Below are positions 25,287 through 33,106 of a stretch of DNA of 47,051 nucleotides, one piece after another. Position 1 is the stretch's first letter, and each line of letters starts with the position of its first letter. The translations under genes and the position numbers were made by a program. This DNA is from a virus. The notes below the pieces were generated by a model. That model was given only the letters and a program-made list of their open reading frames with translations, had not been told where the DNA came from and ran no database searches. The DNA lies in IMG/VR virus record IMGVR_UViG_3300032207_000263, positions 1 to 47,051 of that record. One strand, given 5' to 3'.

Positions 25287-25962
25287 CACTCTCACCTGCG
25301 TATAAGTTGTCGAATACTCTGTTTACGTCCAGCGTGTAGTCCAAGTCGGACTTGGAGTAATGGATATGCTGTGACGGCCTGAAATCTGGTGCGCCTTCTC
25401 CTGCCTCCCACCATGCTGGATGTGTCACCCGCACACGGTTGTTAGGTAGCGCCACGATATTGCCTGTCCACGGACCCGCATCCAGAAGCTCCATCACATG
25501 ACTCTGCTTGTGTTGAGCAGGGTCATCCGCGATCTCGTTGTCTGTGTAGTCCACCGTGAACATGTATTTCGCGGGGTAGAACTCCCCGTCTATCTTGGCA
25601 ATCCAAGGACACGGCGTTGCTCTATCAAGAACATAAACGCTGTGCTCCCTAGATGAGCAGTCCCACGGCTGGGCCGCGTAGACCGGCATCGGCTCGGGCC
25701 ACTCCTGAAGCGGAGTGTCTCCGACCAAGGCAGTGATAGGCATCCTTGCCCACATCGCGCCTCCATGGATGTTTGGCTCGTCGTTGTCATAGGTTTCAGC
25801 GCCAGTGAATATGATCTGGAAGCTGAGACACCGACAAGGCATCGTTGTTACTGCAACCGCCATAGCGTGTAGAAACTCGCCATGATATTTCTCGTGGTTG
25901 TGTGTGTATTCGCGTCTTACCCAGCACTTAAAGTGCGGAATGTTGCTTTGCAGGAATGCCAT
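25258..25962 (-). CDS. Conserved protein of unknown function (234 aa)
   Basis: Rich in Trp, His, Pro and acidic residues (FKCWVRREYTHNHEKYHGEF; MPVYAAQPWDCSSREHSVYV; HPAWWEAGEGAPDFRPSQHI). No signal peptide or membrane segment is clear. It overlaps the hydroxylase gene by 35 bases and lies between it and the portal cluster. The motifs look conserved rather than random, and I associate the opening with marine phages, but no enzyme class can be named. The His-rich start could bind metal. Confidence 0.55.
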   Translation of the reverse strand: MAFLQSNIPHFKCWVRREYTHNHEKYHGEFLHAMAVAVTTMPCRCLSFQIIFTGAETYDNDEPNIHGGAMWARMPITALVGDTPLQEWPEPMPVYAAQPWDCSSREHSVYVLDRATPCPWIAKIDGEFYPAKYMFTVDYTDNEIADDPAQHKQSHVMELLDAGPWTGNIVALPNNRVRVTHPAWWEAGEGAPDFRPSQHIHYSKSDLDYTLDVNRVFDNLYAGESDEKEIQDGN

Positions 25963-26686
25963 CTTCGCCGTAAAACCTCCGTTCCCACGCCTTGTGCCGC
26001 TGGATCGGTATCTTGTAGTACGGCAAGAATCGCCCTATGTAGATGCAAAACTTGTTCAACCAATGCAGAGGCAACGGGAGTGGCCTAAGATAATCAATAA
26101 ACAAAACCACCCTGATGTTGTCTGTCAGGTTGATCGCAAAATGCTCATAGGTATCGTCAAAAACAACGGCCTTGCCGTTCTTCCAGCGATACTCCTCACC
26201 CATCACGGACAACACGCATCCCTTCCCGTCTGTGGGTATATCTACGCCAAGGTGCATTCTCAGCACCCCAGACCACGGCCCCTCATGGGGTACAAGCATC
26301 TTGTTAGAGTCAAGGATAGAGAAATAGGCCGAAACAAGGTTCTTGTCGCTATCGACAACTTCCATCGTTTTCGGAAACAACTCACAGTTCCGGTCAAAGC
26401 GCACGTTGTTCGCCTTGAGAAAGAACATCCTCCACTTGTCGTCATTCGATATATAAACCTGCTCTGGGCTTATATCTTGGAACAACGGAAAATCCTGCAA
26501 TCGCTTTCTGACTCGATCAAACTCCCCGCGTATCAGGAAGTAGTTTTCCTCTAGCTTCTGGGTGATCGGAAAGTCTTTGTTGTCAAAGTAAGCCGGTCCT
26601 CCTAGCTTGGAGAATTGCCTGAATATCGGGCGTAACCTGCGCTCTATGTTATTGACAAAGTGATGCCAGCGATTGAGATCAGTAAT
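25928..26686 (-). CDS. Aspartyl/asparaginyl beta-hydroxylase-like oxygenase
   Basis: The core matches the Asp/Asn hydroxylase family: MLVPHEGPWSGVLRMHLGVD, WKNGKAVVFDDTYEHFAINL and RVVLFIDYLRPLP. These carry the two iron-binding His and the basic 2-oxoglutarate contacts. The first TTG is at 26500, but the frame stays open and protein-like 62 codons further (WHHFVNNIERRLRPIF; KLEENYFLIRGEFDRVRKRL) to a TAG at 26693, with no ATG, GTG or TTG in between. The best start is ATT at 26684-26686, overlapping the end of terL. A frameshift from terL or a base error is also possible. Confidence 0.7.
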   Translation of the reverse strand: MTDLNRWHHFVNNIERRLRPIFRQFSKLGGPAYFDNKDFPITQKLEENYFLIRGEFDRVRKRLQDFPLFQDISPEQVYISNDDKWRMFFLKANNVRFDRNCELFPKTMEVVDSDKNLVSAYFSILDSNKMLVPHEGPWSGVLRMHLGVDIPTDGKGCVLSVMGEEYRWKNGKAVVFDDTYEHFAINLTDNIRVVLFIDYLRPLPLPLHWLNKFCIYIGRFLPYYKIPIQRHKAWERRFYGEDGIPAKQHSAL

Positions 26687-28187
26687 AGTTTGCTACTCTT
26701 GAGTAGGGGTCAAAGTCATCTTCCTCGTCAGTGTGGAGCGATACAAAGCCGCCCTGCCTGAAACGGAGAAGTGCTTGCGTTGAAGAGTCCACAAGGTCGT
26801 CATGCTCCCCAGCGGGGAACGCGGCAAACTCTTCCATGACCTCTTCAGCGAATCGAGTCTCTGGCGCCCATACGTTGCCAGAGGCGAACAAGTCAGCAAC
26901 AGCGTTCACCCTTGCTATCTTGTCGTTGCCACGCGAGGGGGTGTATTCCGAAACCGGAATCCCCATCGCCCGTAGCTCAAAAATAAGCGGCATCCCTGCC
27001 GCCTTTCCTTCCACAATAAATGCGTCTGGTTGCATCTCACTCCACATTTCGTAAGCCGTTTTCTTTAGCTCAGGAAACTCCAGACGTTCCTTATAGGCAT
27101 CCAATAGGATGATATTTGGCTGTGATATGCCATCATCGTCGGGGTGATAAAACACGCCCCACGTTGTGCAGGCAGAGTAGTCTGCCCGTTGGGTTTTTAA
27201 GAAAGCTGTGTCCCATGACTGAATCACGAACTCACACTGCGGGGGATAGTCTTTCTCCCAGACTTTCCACCACTCTCTCTTGATTAGTGCGCCCTCTTCG
27301 GACGTTGGGTTTTGCTGATACTGCGCGTTCCACTTGGGGGAGGGCAGTTCACTCCGCAGAGCCTCAAGCTCCGTTTTGCTCCAGAACTCAGGCCACAGGG
27401 GGTTTCCTGACGGCATGATGGCTGGAAACTCTATAACCTCCCACTCGTCGGAGCCTACCCGCTGAGCAGAGGACTTAATAATCTTGCCGGTCAGATCACG
27501 CATATGCCAGCGTGTCATCACAATAACGATAGCGCCTCCCGGCTGAAGACGCTGTCGAGGCCCGGATGTGTACCAGTCATACGTCCGATCAAACACCGCT
27601 GGGTCTGCTGACTGGCCCTCCTGTTCTGAGTGAGGGTCGTCAATAATCAAAAGGTCGGCACCTTTACCTGTTACCGCACCGCCAACACCGATAGCGAAAT
27701 ATTCGCCGTTCTTGTTGGTGCTCCAGCGTCCCGCGGCTTTTGAGTCTGCTCTTAGCTGTAGACCGGGAAAGACTTTCTTGAAATCATCCGAATCTACAAG
27801 GTTTCTGACTTTTCGGCCAAACCCCACAGATAGCTCGGCGGTGTGCGCCGTTTGGATGATCTTTTTCTCGGGCATCTGACCCAAGAACCATGCTGGTAAC
27901 AAGTAAGAGGCAAACTCCGACTTGGTGTGTCGTGGCGGCATGTTTACGATCAGGCGCTTCAATTCGCCTCTGGCGATGCGCTCAAACGCCTCCGCCATGA
28001 TCTTGTGATGCCTGCCCTCAATAAAAGCAGGCCACACATACTTCACAAAACCCATGTAGGTGTTCTGTGCCGCTTCGACCTCTTTTGCGGTCTTGGCCTT
28101 TTCCAGTATTTCTGCGGCTCTTAACCGTATCTCTTCAGGTGCGCCCTGTAGCTTCTTAGCCAACTCGGGCGTGATTAGGTCTGACAT
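26679..28187 (-). CDS. terL: Terminase large subunit
   Basis: 502 residues. The ATPase part has the Walker A-like PPRHTKS (84-90), Walker B LLIIDD (179-184), and a coupling TRWHMRD block. The RNase H-like nuclease part has SWDTAF (324-329), VEGKAAG (392-398) and HDDLVDS (462-468), giving the catalytic acidic residues. It packages DNA through the portal. It starts one base inside the end of the small gene upstream. The last bases overlap the probable start of the hydroxylase frame. Confidence 0.92.
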   Translation of the reverse strand: MSDLITPELAKKLQGAPEEIRLRAAEILEKAKTAKEVEAAQNTYMGFVKYVWPAFIEGRHHKIMAEAFERIARGELKRLIVNMPPRHTKSEFASYLLPAWFLGQMPEKKIIQTAHTAELSVGFGRKVRNLVDSDDFKKVFPGLQLRADSKAAGRWSTNKNGEYFAIGVGGAVTGKGADLLIIDDPHSEQEGQSADPAVFDRTYDWYTSGPRQRLQPGGAIVIVMTRWHMRDLTGKIIKSSAQRVGSDEWEVIEFPAIMPSGNPLWPEFWSKTELEALRSELPSPKWNAQYQQNPTSEEGALIKREWWKVWEKDYPPQCEFVIQSWDTAFLKTQRADYSACTTWGVFYHPDDDGISQPNIILLDAYKERLEFPELKKTAYEMWSEMQPDAFIVEGKAAGMPLIFELRAMGIPVSEYTPSRGNDKIARVNAVADLFASGNVWAPETRFAEEVMEEFAAFPAGEHDDLVDSSTQALLRFRQGGFVSLHTDEEDDFDPYSRVANYY

Positions 28188-28438
28188 TACGCCATCCGTG
28201 CTGTTTTAGTGCGCTTAAATGACCTGTTCTTTGATCTGTTCGCCACCTTCAGGTTGCCCTTCTTGTTGGAGCCACCTTTTGCCAGTGGTTTCTTGTGGGC
28301 CACGTCCTTGCCGTCGCCCTTAGATACTTTGCCTTCCTTCTCCATCAAGCGCCTAGCGGCCTTCCGCTTGTCGTTGTTTCGACGCTGTTTTGGCTTGGAG
28401 TGGTAGTTGTCGTACTCCTTGCGGTAGTTACGGCGCAT
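28187..28438 (-). CDS. Small basic protein with HNH-like C-terminal motif
   Basis: 83 residues, very basic. The second half, DVAHKKPLAKGGSNKKGNLK followed by VANRSKNRSF, resembles the core of HNH endonucleases (H, then G-G, then N-L and N). The usual zinc-binding CxxC pairs are missing. HNH genes next to terminase genes are common and can aid packaging; this one may be a reduced version or a DNA-binding protein. ATG 28438 or GTG 28441 could start it. Confidence 0.5.
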   Translation of the reverse strand: MRRNYRKEYDNYHSKPKQRRNNDKRKAARRLMEKEGKVSKGDGKDVAHKKPLAKGGSNKKGNLKVANRSKNRSFKRTKTARMA

Positions 28439-28441
28439 CAC

Positions 28442-30412
28442 TTACCCAAAGTTGTTGGGGTTGTTCAGATACTCGCCCGTCAAATACCTTTCGTCATAAA
28501 ACCTTTGTTGCCCCGGCGTTGCGGTGCCTGCCGCTACCCTATCAAGGATGAACTGTAGGTTTTGATCAAATGTGGGCTTTGCTGACGAATCAAAAACCCT
28601 ATCGTCTGGAGACCCCGGAGTAAAATCCCGGTCATAAAGCCTTTCTCCATTTGGTCCGACTACGGGGTTCTCTTCGATGATGTCACCGCCGCCCATCGGG
28701 TAGGGGTAGGGCTGTATTCTTGGGCCACCCTTCCCGCCACCCATTGGGTACGGCATTGGTCTAGCCATCCCACCTTTGCCGCCACCAAATCTAGGTCGCT
28801 GGTAGCCGCCATAAGGGCCAAATCCTGTCGAGTAGCCGCCCATCAGTCCACGGTTGGGCATGTACTGCGAGGAGTATCCGTAGTTGAACGGTTGCATCGG
28901 CACGGTCATTCCCTGACCGAATCCACCCATGCCGCCGCCTTTACCACCACCGCCGAATCCGCCCATACCACCAAAGCCCATTGGGCTACTCATGCCATAT
29001 GGAACCATGCCGGAATAAAGCTGATTGCCAGTGATGTACTGGCCGGGCATTCTGTAGCCGCCACCAGCCTGATAGGTTCCGCCGCTCTGAGGCATAGCGC
29101 CACCAGTGCCGCCTTTTCCGCCCATTCCGCCCGTTCCGCCTTTTCCGGGGAATCCGGGCATCGTTCCTGCGCCAGTATCAGTGCCTGCTCCAGCCCCGGT
29201 TCCATCTCCAGCCCCGGCTCCAGCGTCTGCCAGCGCCTGATACTGGCTCAAGTCAGAGCCATATGGAACATTTGCAAACCCGCCGTCTATAGCGAATGGG
29301 TTGTTCGTTCTGTCGATGCCAAGTGAGTCCAGATAGGCTTGATAGTCTCTGCTGGTTCCCATGCCCTCTCCACGGCCATACGCCTGACGGACAAGGTTTG
29401 ATCGGAGTTTGTCAACGTCGCCGGTAAATGGAGCGCCTTCTGGGCGAAAGTTGTAAAAGCCTGTCTGACTTGGTGCGCGGCCAAACAGTTCTTGAGTTGC
29501 GGTAAAGAGTGGACCGCCAGCCTGTGAAGCCTCGTAGTAACCGCGATCCAGATCGCCAGCCCCAGAAATCAAGGCTTGTCTGAGATTGTCTGGGTTGATT
29601 CTGCCCTGAGCCAACTGCTCGTTAAAGTAATCAAGCCCAGCCTGTTTGGGCGCTCTGCCGAAAAGTTCTCGGTAATACTGATTAAGCTCGTCGGTATAAT
29701 TTGTCGTATTCGCCACTGCGCCCGTCCCCGCGTTAAAATCATCCACTACTGGGTCAGGTGTGTCCCTGACAGCGTCTGTGTAATAGGGGTCCGAGTCACC
29801 GCTAGCCCCTGCGAAAGATGGAGTTACGTTTACATTGCCTCTGCCAAGCTCATTGATGTCGTCGATTGAGTAGCCTTGGTTATACAGCGACTCAAGACGG
29901 TCAACATAGCCCGTGAACTTGTTAAACTCGCTTTCGCTTCTCCCTGTTTTATTTGCCTCATAAGGGCTAAACGCTCTGTTATCGCCCTCTGCTCGCATTT
30001 TGATGCGATCCCGTAACGCCTGAAGCGCGTGTATATGCGAATAGCCAAACTGGTTGCGTATATCTGCAAAAGACTCTGGGTCTTGGTTCGGGTCTTGGAA
30101 CTGCTTGTACATTCCCGAGTCGTCAAACTGGTAGGCCATCCCAGTCTGCGCTATTTGCTCGTCAGAAAGGCTGTAGTCATACCCCGGACGCGGGGCAAAG
30201 CTCCCCTTCTCTCTTGCCTCTTCGCTGTTGTACATTCTCCTAGCGGCAATGTGGGCTGGAAACTGCTGGTAGTACTCCAAACCGCCCGGATCGGCGCCAC
30301 GACCAAGGATGTCTTGGTAAAGACTCTCGATAATCTCCGCAGAAGCACGGCCTTGGGGCTGATTCTGGTAGATATCGATAATTCTTTCTCTGGCTTCGTC
30401 AGAAACAGCCAT
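28442..30412 (-). CDS. DUF4214-like repeat and Gly-rich virion protein (656 aa)
   Basis: First gene of the late operon. It holds at least two to three copies of a DUF4214-like module: IIESLYQDILGRGADPGGLE (about residue 27), YYRELFGRAPKQAGLDYFNE (about 245) and ATQELFGRAPSQTGFYNF (about 305). From about 395 it becomes Gly/Met/Pro-rich (GGMGGFGGGGKGGGMGGFGQ). The C-terminus returns to an ordered segment (QNLQFILDRVAAGTATPGQQ). DUF4214 occurs in surface proteins of marine bacteria and phages. ATG 30412 has GAGGAG in front. Probably structural; unproven. Confidence 0.6.
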   Translation of the reverse strand: MAVSDEARERIIDIYQNQPQGRASAEIIESLYQDILGRGADPGGLEYYQQFPAHIAARRMYNSEEAREKGSFAPRPGYDYSLSDEQIAQTGMAYQFDDSGMYKQFQDPNQDPESFADIRNQFGYSHIHALQALRDRIKMRAEGDNRAFSPYEANKTGRSESEFNKFTGYVDRLESLYNQGYSIDDINELGRGNVNVTPSFAGASGDSDPYYTDAVRDTPDPVVDDFNAGTGAVANTTNYTDELNQYYRELFGRAPKQAGLDYFNEQLAQGRINPDNLRQALISGAGDLDRGYYEASQAGGPLFTATQELFGRAPSQTGFYNFRPEGAPFTGDVDKLRSNLVRQAYGRGEGMGTSRDYQAYLDSLGIDRTNNPFAIDGGFANVPYGSDLSQYQALADAGAGAGDGTGAGAGTDTGAGTMPGFPGKGGTGGMGGKGGTGGAMPQSGGTYQAGGGYRMPGQYITGNQLYSGMVPYGMSSPMGFGGMGGFGGGGKGGGMGGFGQGMTVPMQPFNYGYSSQYMPNRGLMGGYSTGFGPYGGYQRPRFGGGKGGMARPMPYPMGGGKGGPRIQPYPYPMGGGDIIEENPVVGPNGERLYDRDFTPGSPDDRVFDSSAKPTFDQNLQFILDRVAAGTATPGQQRFYDERYLTGEYLNNPNNFG

Positions 30413-30450
30413 AGAATCTCCTCAATGAACGCTAGACAGGGCAAATCCCC

Positions 30451-30573
30451 CTAGTAATGTACTAGACCTAGGAAGGTTCTAGCTAGAACCACCCTATTAA
30501 ACAAAAACTTAGGAACTTACTAGGCTAGAACAGTCCTAGTTCTAGGAGATTTCTAGGCCTAGAACCTTTCTAG
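30451..30573. repeat. CTAG-N7-CTAG palindrome array 1 (seven elements)
   Basis: Seven 15-bp elements of form CTAG-N7-CTAG start at 30451, 30468, 30483, 30509, 30525, 30542 and 30559; the third and fourth have one changed outer base (CTAT, TTAG). Spacing is 15-17 bp apart from one 26-bp gap. Examples are CTAGGAAGGTTCTAG and its near complement CTAGAACCTTTCTAG. Twelve exact CTAG occur in 123 bp. It ends 38 bases before the ATG at 30412. Looks like a multi-site operator, or a recognition site for replication or packaging. Confidence 0.9.
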
Positions 30574-30855
30574 GTAGAAATACCCCCCGGATTGTACAGA
30601 ATATAGCCCCTTGACAGTAACATGTCTACAGTTAGACGGGGTTTTTGGTCGATTTTTTGGTAATTTTTGGCATTTTGGTCAAATTTTGCAGAAATATTGG
30701 GGGGTATGGGACTCCTAGGGCGATTTCCCATGAAAAATCCCCCGATGAGACAGTGTGACAGTGAGACAAAGTTGAAAATTAGCTCATTTTTTGAGCGGAT
30801 CACTATGTATATAGAAGCGACATGGCCTCGGCTCTAGGGGGGGGTGGGGGTCGCT
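30574..30855. other. Noncoding region between CTAG array and terS
   Basis: Apart from the promoter, this AT-rich stretch has a GAAGCGAC/GTCGCTTC inverted repeat (30814-30821 and 30850-30857) around a G8-T-G5 run, a small hairpin GCTCA/TGAGC near 30781-30795, and direct GAGACA copies near 30745-30770. A 77-codon open frame at 30570-30803 lacks coding character. I see no gene here. Confidence 0.6.
30600..30628 (-). promoter_or_regulatory. Sigma70-like promoter of the late operon
   Basis: The minus strand reads TAGACA (30628-30623), a 17-base spacer, then TATATT (30605-30600). Transcription would start near 30593 and run through the CTAG array, making it part of the 5' leader of the late operon. 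The same TAGACA -35 with 17-base spacing appears at 36251 on the plus strand. Confidence 0.55.
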
Positions 30856-31350
30856 TCAGTGGATGTCCATAGTATCTGGCCGATCTCGAGAAAAGTCGTA
30901 ATCGTCTGCGTCTGACGTGTCATCAGCAGTGGCAGAGTCGAGCATGGCATCGAGCTCAGCGAGCAGGTCAGCCGATGATCGGGCATCGACCTCAGCGTGG
31001 AGCTCGACAAAGGCGCCCGATGCGCGACCCAGCAGTTCCAGAGCGCGGAGCCTGCCGCTGTCCTGAGGGCTGGCAGTGAGGGCGAGGTCACGCAGGTGCT
31101 TCCTGACCATCTCACGGTCTGAGAGTGCAGAGGCAACCATACCGGCCTCCCTCGCCTTGATTAGCTGGTCATACCTTGCCCTTACCTTGCGGTTGGCCGA
31201 CAGCCTGCTGGCCTTCTCGTGGACGGTCTTCGCCTTGGTCTCTGGGCTGACTGAGAACGCTTCGCGGTATGCCTGAGATTGCGATAGGCCGCTGGCCCAC
31301 GCCCGACAGTAGTGGAGTTGGGCTGACGTGAGGGGTTTGTCATCTGACAT
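30856..31350 (-). CDS. terS: Terminase small subunit
   Basis: 164 residues. LTSAQLHYCRAWASGLSQSQ, then AYREAFSVSPETKAKTVHEK and ASRLSANRKVRARYDQLIKA form the helix-turn-helix DNA-binding part of the terminase_2 type. A helical oligomerisation region and an acidic tail (SATADDTSDADDYDFSRDRP) follow. Start ATG 31350 with AGGAG six bases before is preferred to the codon at 31380. Unusually it is separated from terL by the control region, a virion gene and a small basic gene. Confidence 0.8.
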   Translation of the reverse strand: MSDDKPLTSAQLHYCRAWASGLSQSQAYREAFSVSPETKAKTVHEKASRLSANRKVRARYDQLIKAREAGMVASALSDREMVRKHLRDLALTASPQDSGRLRALELLGRASGAFVELHAEVDARSSADLLAELDAMLDSATADDTSDADDYDFSRDRPDTMDIH

Positions 31351-31693
31351 GGTCTGCTCCTGTAAACTTGTTGCCTGCAAGGGGTCTGCCGATCCTAACC
31401 TAGAATTTACTTTAACTACACCCCCTAAGTGGTTCCGGTTCTAACTTCCGATTAAATATCAAAAACGCGCTCTCAGCCACGTTAACATGTTCTGAGTACT
31501 GGGGTATGGGTTTTTCTAACGTTGCTCACAGGGCCATACAGAGCCTCTCAGGGCATGTTCTACTGCAATTAAATGCTCTGAAACGCACTAAAAAGTCGTC
31601 GAAAAATCACGCTTACAGCCCGAACTTAAAGTAGATTCTAGGTGTGCTCGCAGTGCGTCATTGCGTAGGTATATAAAAGGCACCATGACTTCT
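31351..31693. other. Noncoding part of divergent control region
   Basis: Lies between terS (minus) and the early genes (plus). It is AT-rich with isolated CTAG sites (near 31402 and 31637) but no N7 pairs, and a TTAACATGTTCT palindrome near 31484. An 81-codon open frame at 31588-31833 overlaps the promoter and start of the first early gene and does not look coding. No clear promoter for terS is visible. Confidence 0.5.
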
Positions 31694-31709
31694 GTGGTAT
31701 TATTACCAC
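31694..31709. promoter_or_regulatory. Operator-like palindrome GTGGTA-TTAT-TACCAC
   Basis: A perfect 6-base inverted repeat with a 4-base centre, about 42 bp upstream of the -10 of the early promoter. The half-site ends in ATTACC, which recurs twice downstream (31786-31806). This suggests a repressor or activator site for the early promoter. Confidence 0.55.
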
Positions 31710-31728
31710 TATACTTCTTTGTGACATG

Positions 31729-31756
31729 TTGCTGGTAGCACTCAAGTCGGTATAAT
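31729..31756 (+). promoter_or_regulatory. Sigma70-like early promoter
   Basis: TTGCTG (31729-31734), a 16-base spacer, and a perfect TATAAT (31751-31756). Transcription would begin near 31763 and give a leader of about 64 bases before the ATG at 31827. It should drive the plus-strand early operon with the MoxR/VWA cassette. Confidence 0.65.
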
Positions 31757-31785
31757 CCGCTCACGGGCAGAGGATATGCCCTGTA

Positions 31786-31806
31786 AATATTACCGTGAAT
31801 ATTACC
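31786..31806 (+). repeat. Direct repeats AATATTACC, 12 bp apart
   Basis: Two exact 9-base copies at 31786-31794 and 31798-31806, in the leader of the early operon, just before the ribosome-binding site. They share ATTACC with the palindrome at 31694. They may be bound as DNA downstream of the promoter or act in the RNA leader. Confidence 0.6.
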
Positions 31807-31826
31807 AATCCTGTAGGAGGGATCAC

Positions 31827-32126
31827 ATGCCACTAAACACCACTGAAGCTCAGGAAATCGCTGACCTGTTCACCAGCATCACGGTCTGCAACATGATGCT
31901 CGACAAGAGTGAGTCCTGCTCACTCGAATGGTATCTGCACAGGGAGAGGGCGGCTCGTGCCACCATCGAGCTTGCCGACACATACGGCATCGAATTGCCT
32001 TGCTTGGAAGAGCACCGCAAGGACGTTCGCCGGTTCACTCTCAAGGTAGAGCAGATGCTGGAACAGAAGGGGATGAACAAGCGCGAAGACAATCTCATCA
32101 ATGCCGATCTGGAGGTATCGCAGTGA
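31827..32126 (+). CDS. Small early protein (99 aa)
   Basis: First gene of the early operon. Starts MPLNTTEAQEIADLFTSITV at ATG 31827, seven bases after a strong AGGAGG; an in-frame ATG at 31776 lacks this. The protein is helical, with three Cys, and the middle WYLHRERAARATIELADTYG is amphipathic. Its stop overlaps the GTG of the next gene. Not recognised; possibly works with the MoxR/VWA genes that follow. Confidence 0.65.
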   Translation: MPLNTTEAQEIADLFTSITVCNMMLDKSESCSLEWYLHRERAARATIELADTYGIELPCLEEHRKDVRRFTLKVEQMLEQKGMNKREDNLINADLEVSQ

Positions 32127-33082
32127 GCACATTCATCGAGAACCTATCCAACAACATGCTACTGCTACCCGTTTCGATGGGGCGTATCCAGCTTGAGGTG
32201 AAGACCAAAAAGGGCGCCGATGCGATCAAGTCCGCGCTGGGTGTCGCTGAGGGTGTCCGCGCTGGGGGCACCATCGGTGCGCTGGGCGCCATGACTGATC
32301 TGGCCGCTGAGTTGATCAACCGCCCCTACGGTCACGCACGCACCTACACCTACACCCACACGCTTGCCGCCGCTGTTCGTGGGCATCGCATCGTGACCAC
32401 CACCCGCACGCCTGAGCACCTGACCCGCTACGCTGAGTTCAGGCACGCAATGACCAATGGCATCAATGAATTCATGCCGCAGTATGAGGCCTACTACGCT
32501 AGCACCAACGGCGTCGCAGACATGGGCTCCAGTCAGATCACGATCCCGCACCCTGACACCGTTCGCGAGAAGGCCTATATCAACATTGGCGTGCCCCAGT
32601 TGATCCGGCCTGCTGACCTCGATGGGATGAACCTCCCCGCCGGTCTGGCCGCTGACATTGCCGCACGCACTGACGCCCACATCATGCAACAGGCTGAGGC
32701 CGCGAAGACCGCCGCCGTCGAGGAGTTGGCGAAGGCTGTCGATAACATCGAGAAGCAGTTGACCTCAGGCAAGCGGCTCCACGACTCGCTGATCTCAAAC
32801 GCGCAGAATGCCTCCCGCAACCTGCGTGAGTTCACCGACTCATTCGACAATGATCCCCGCCTGATCGAGGCCTGCGATATCGTCGATGACCGCATTGCGT
32901 CATCTACTCTCGAACAGGTTAAGAACAGTGAGACGTTGCGCTCTCAGGCAGTCCGCGCCGCGTCCACTGCAAGTAAGTCCCTCAAGAAGGTTGCATCGGC
33001 TCCCGCTATATCGGCGCCTGTACCGGCTGAGGTTGGCACCATCATAACCGGCGATTCACTACTCGCTGACCTAATCGACTAA
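32123..33082 (+). CDS. DUF3150-like protein, partner of MoxR/VWA genes
   Basis: 319 residues from GTG 32123 (GGAGG seven bases before; GTGA overlap with the previous stop). N-terminal part LLLPVSMGRIQLEVKTKKGA with a probable helical rest and a central coiled-coil part (AVEELAKAVDNIEKQLTSGK). The C-terminus is Ala/Pro-rich. In other phages a DUF3150 protein is found before a MoxR ATPase and VWA protein, and this gene has the same place, so I assign it by context and general look, not by a firm motif. The Ala-rich helices suggest an adaptor or substrate-recognition part. Confidence 0.55.
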   Translation: MSTFIENLSNNMLLLPVSMGRIQLEVKTKKGADAIKSALGVAEGVRAGGTIGALGAMTDLAAELINRPYGHARTYTYTHTLAAAVRGHRIVTTTRTPEHLTRYAEFRHAMTNGINEFMPQYEAYYASTNGVADMGSSQITIPHPDTVREKAYINIGVPQLIRPADLDGMNLPAGLAADIAARTDAHIMQQAEAAKTAAVEELAKAVDNIEKQLTSGKRLHDSLISNAQNASRNLREFTDSFDNDPRLIEACDIVDDRIASSTLEQVKNSETLRSQAVRAASTASKSLKKVASAPAISAPVPAEVGTIITGDSLLADLID

Positions 33083-33106
33083 TCATCCTGTAGGAGGGAT
33101 ATCACT

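Noticed and set aside
30451-30573. CRISPR array
   Set aside because: Units are short palindromes with 15-17 bp period, no 23-47 bp repeats with unique spacers, and no cas genes.
30570-30803. 77-codon minus-strand ORF between terS and the late operon
   Set aside because: It runs through the promoter and the edge of the CTAG array, is AT-driven in composition, and has no convincing ribosome-binding site.
30834-30851. G-quadruplex from the G8-T-G5 run
   Set aside because: Only two long G runs are present; four separated runs are not clearly available, so the evidence is weak.
31588-31833. 81-codon minus-strand ORF in the divergent control region
   Set aside because: It covers the early promoter, repeats and the first early start; it reads as noncoding.
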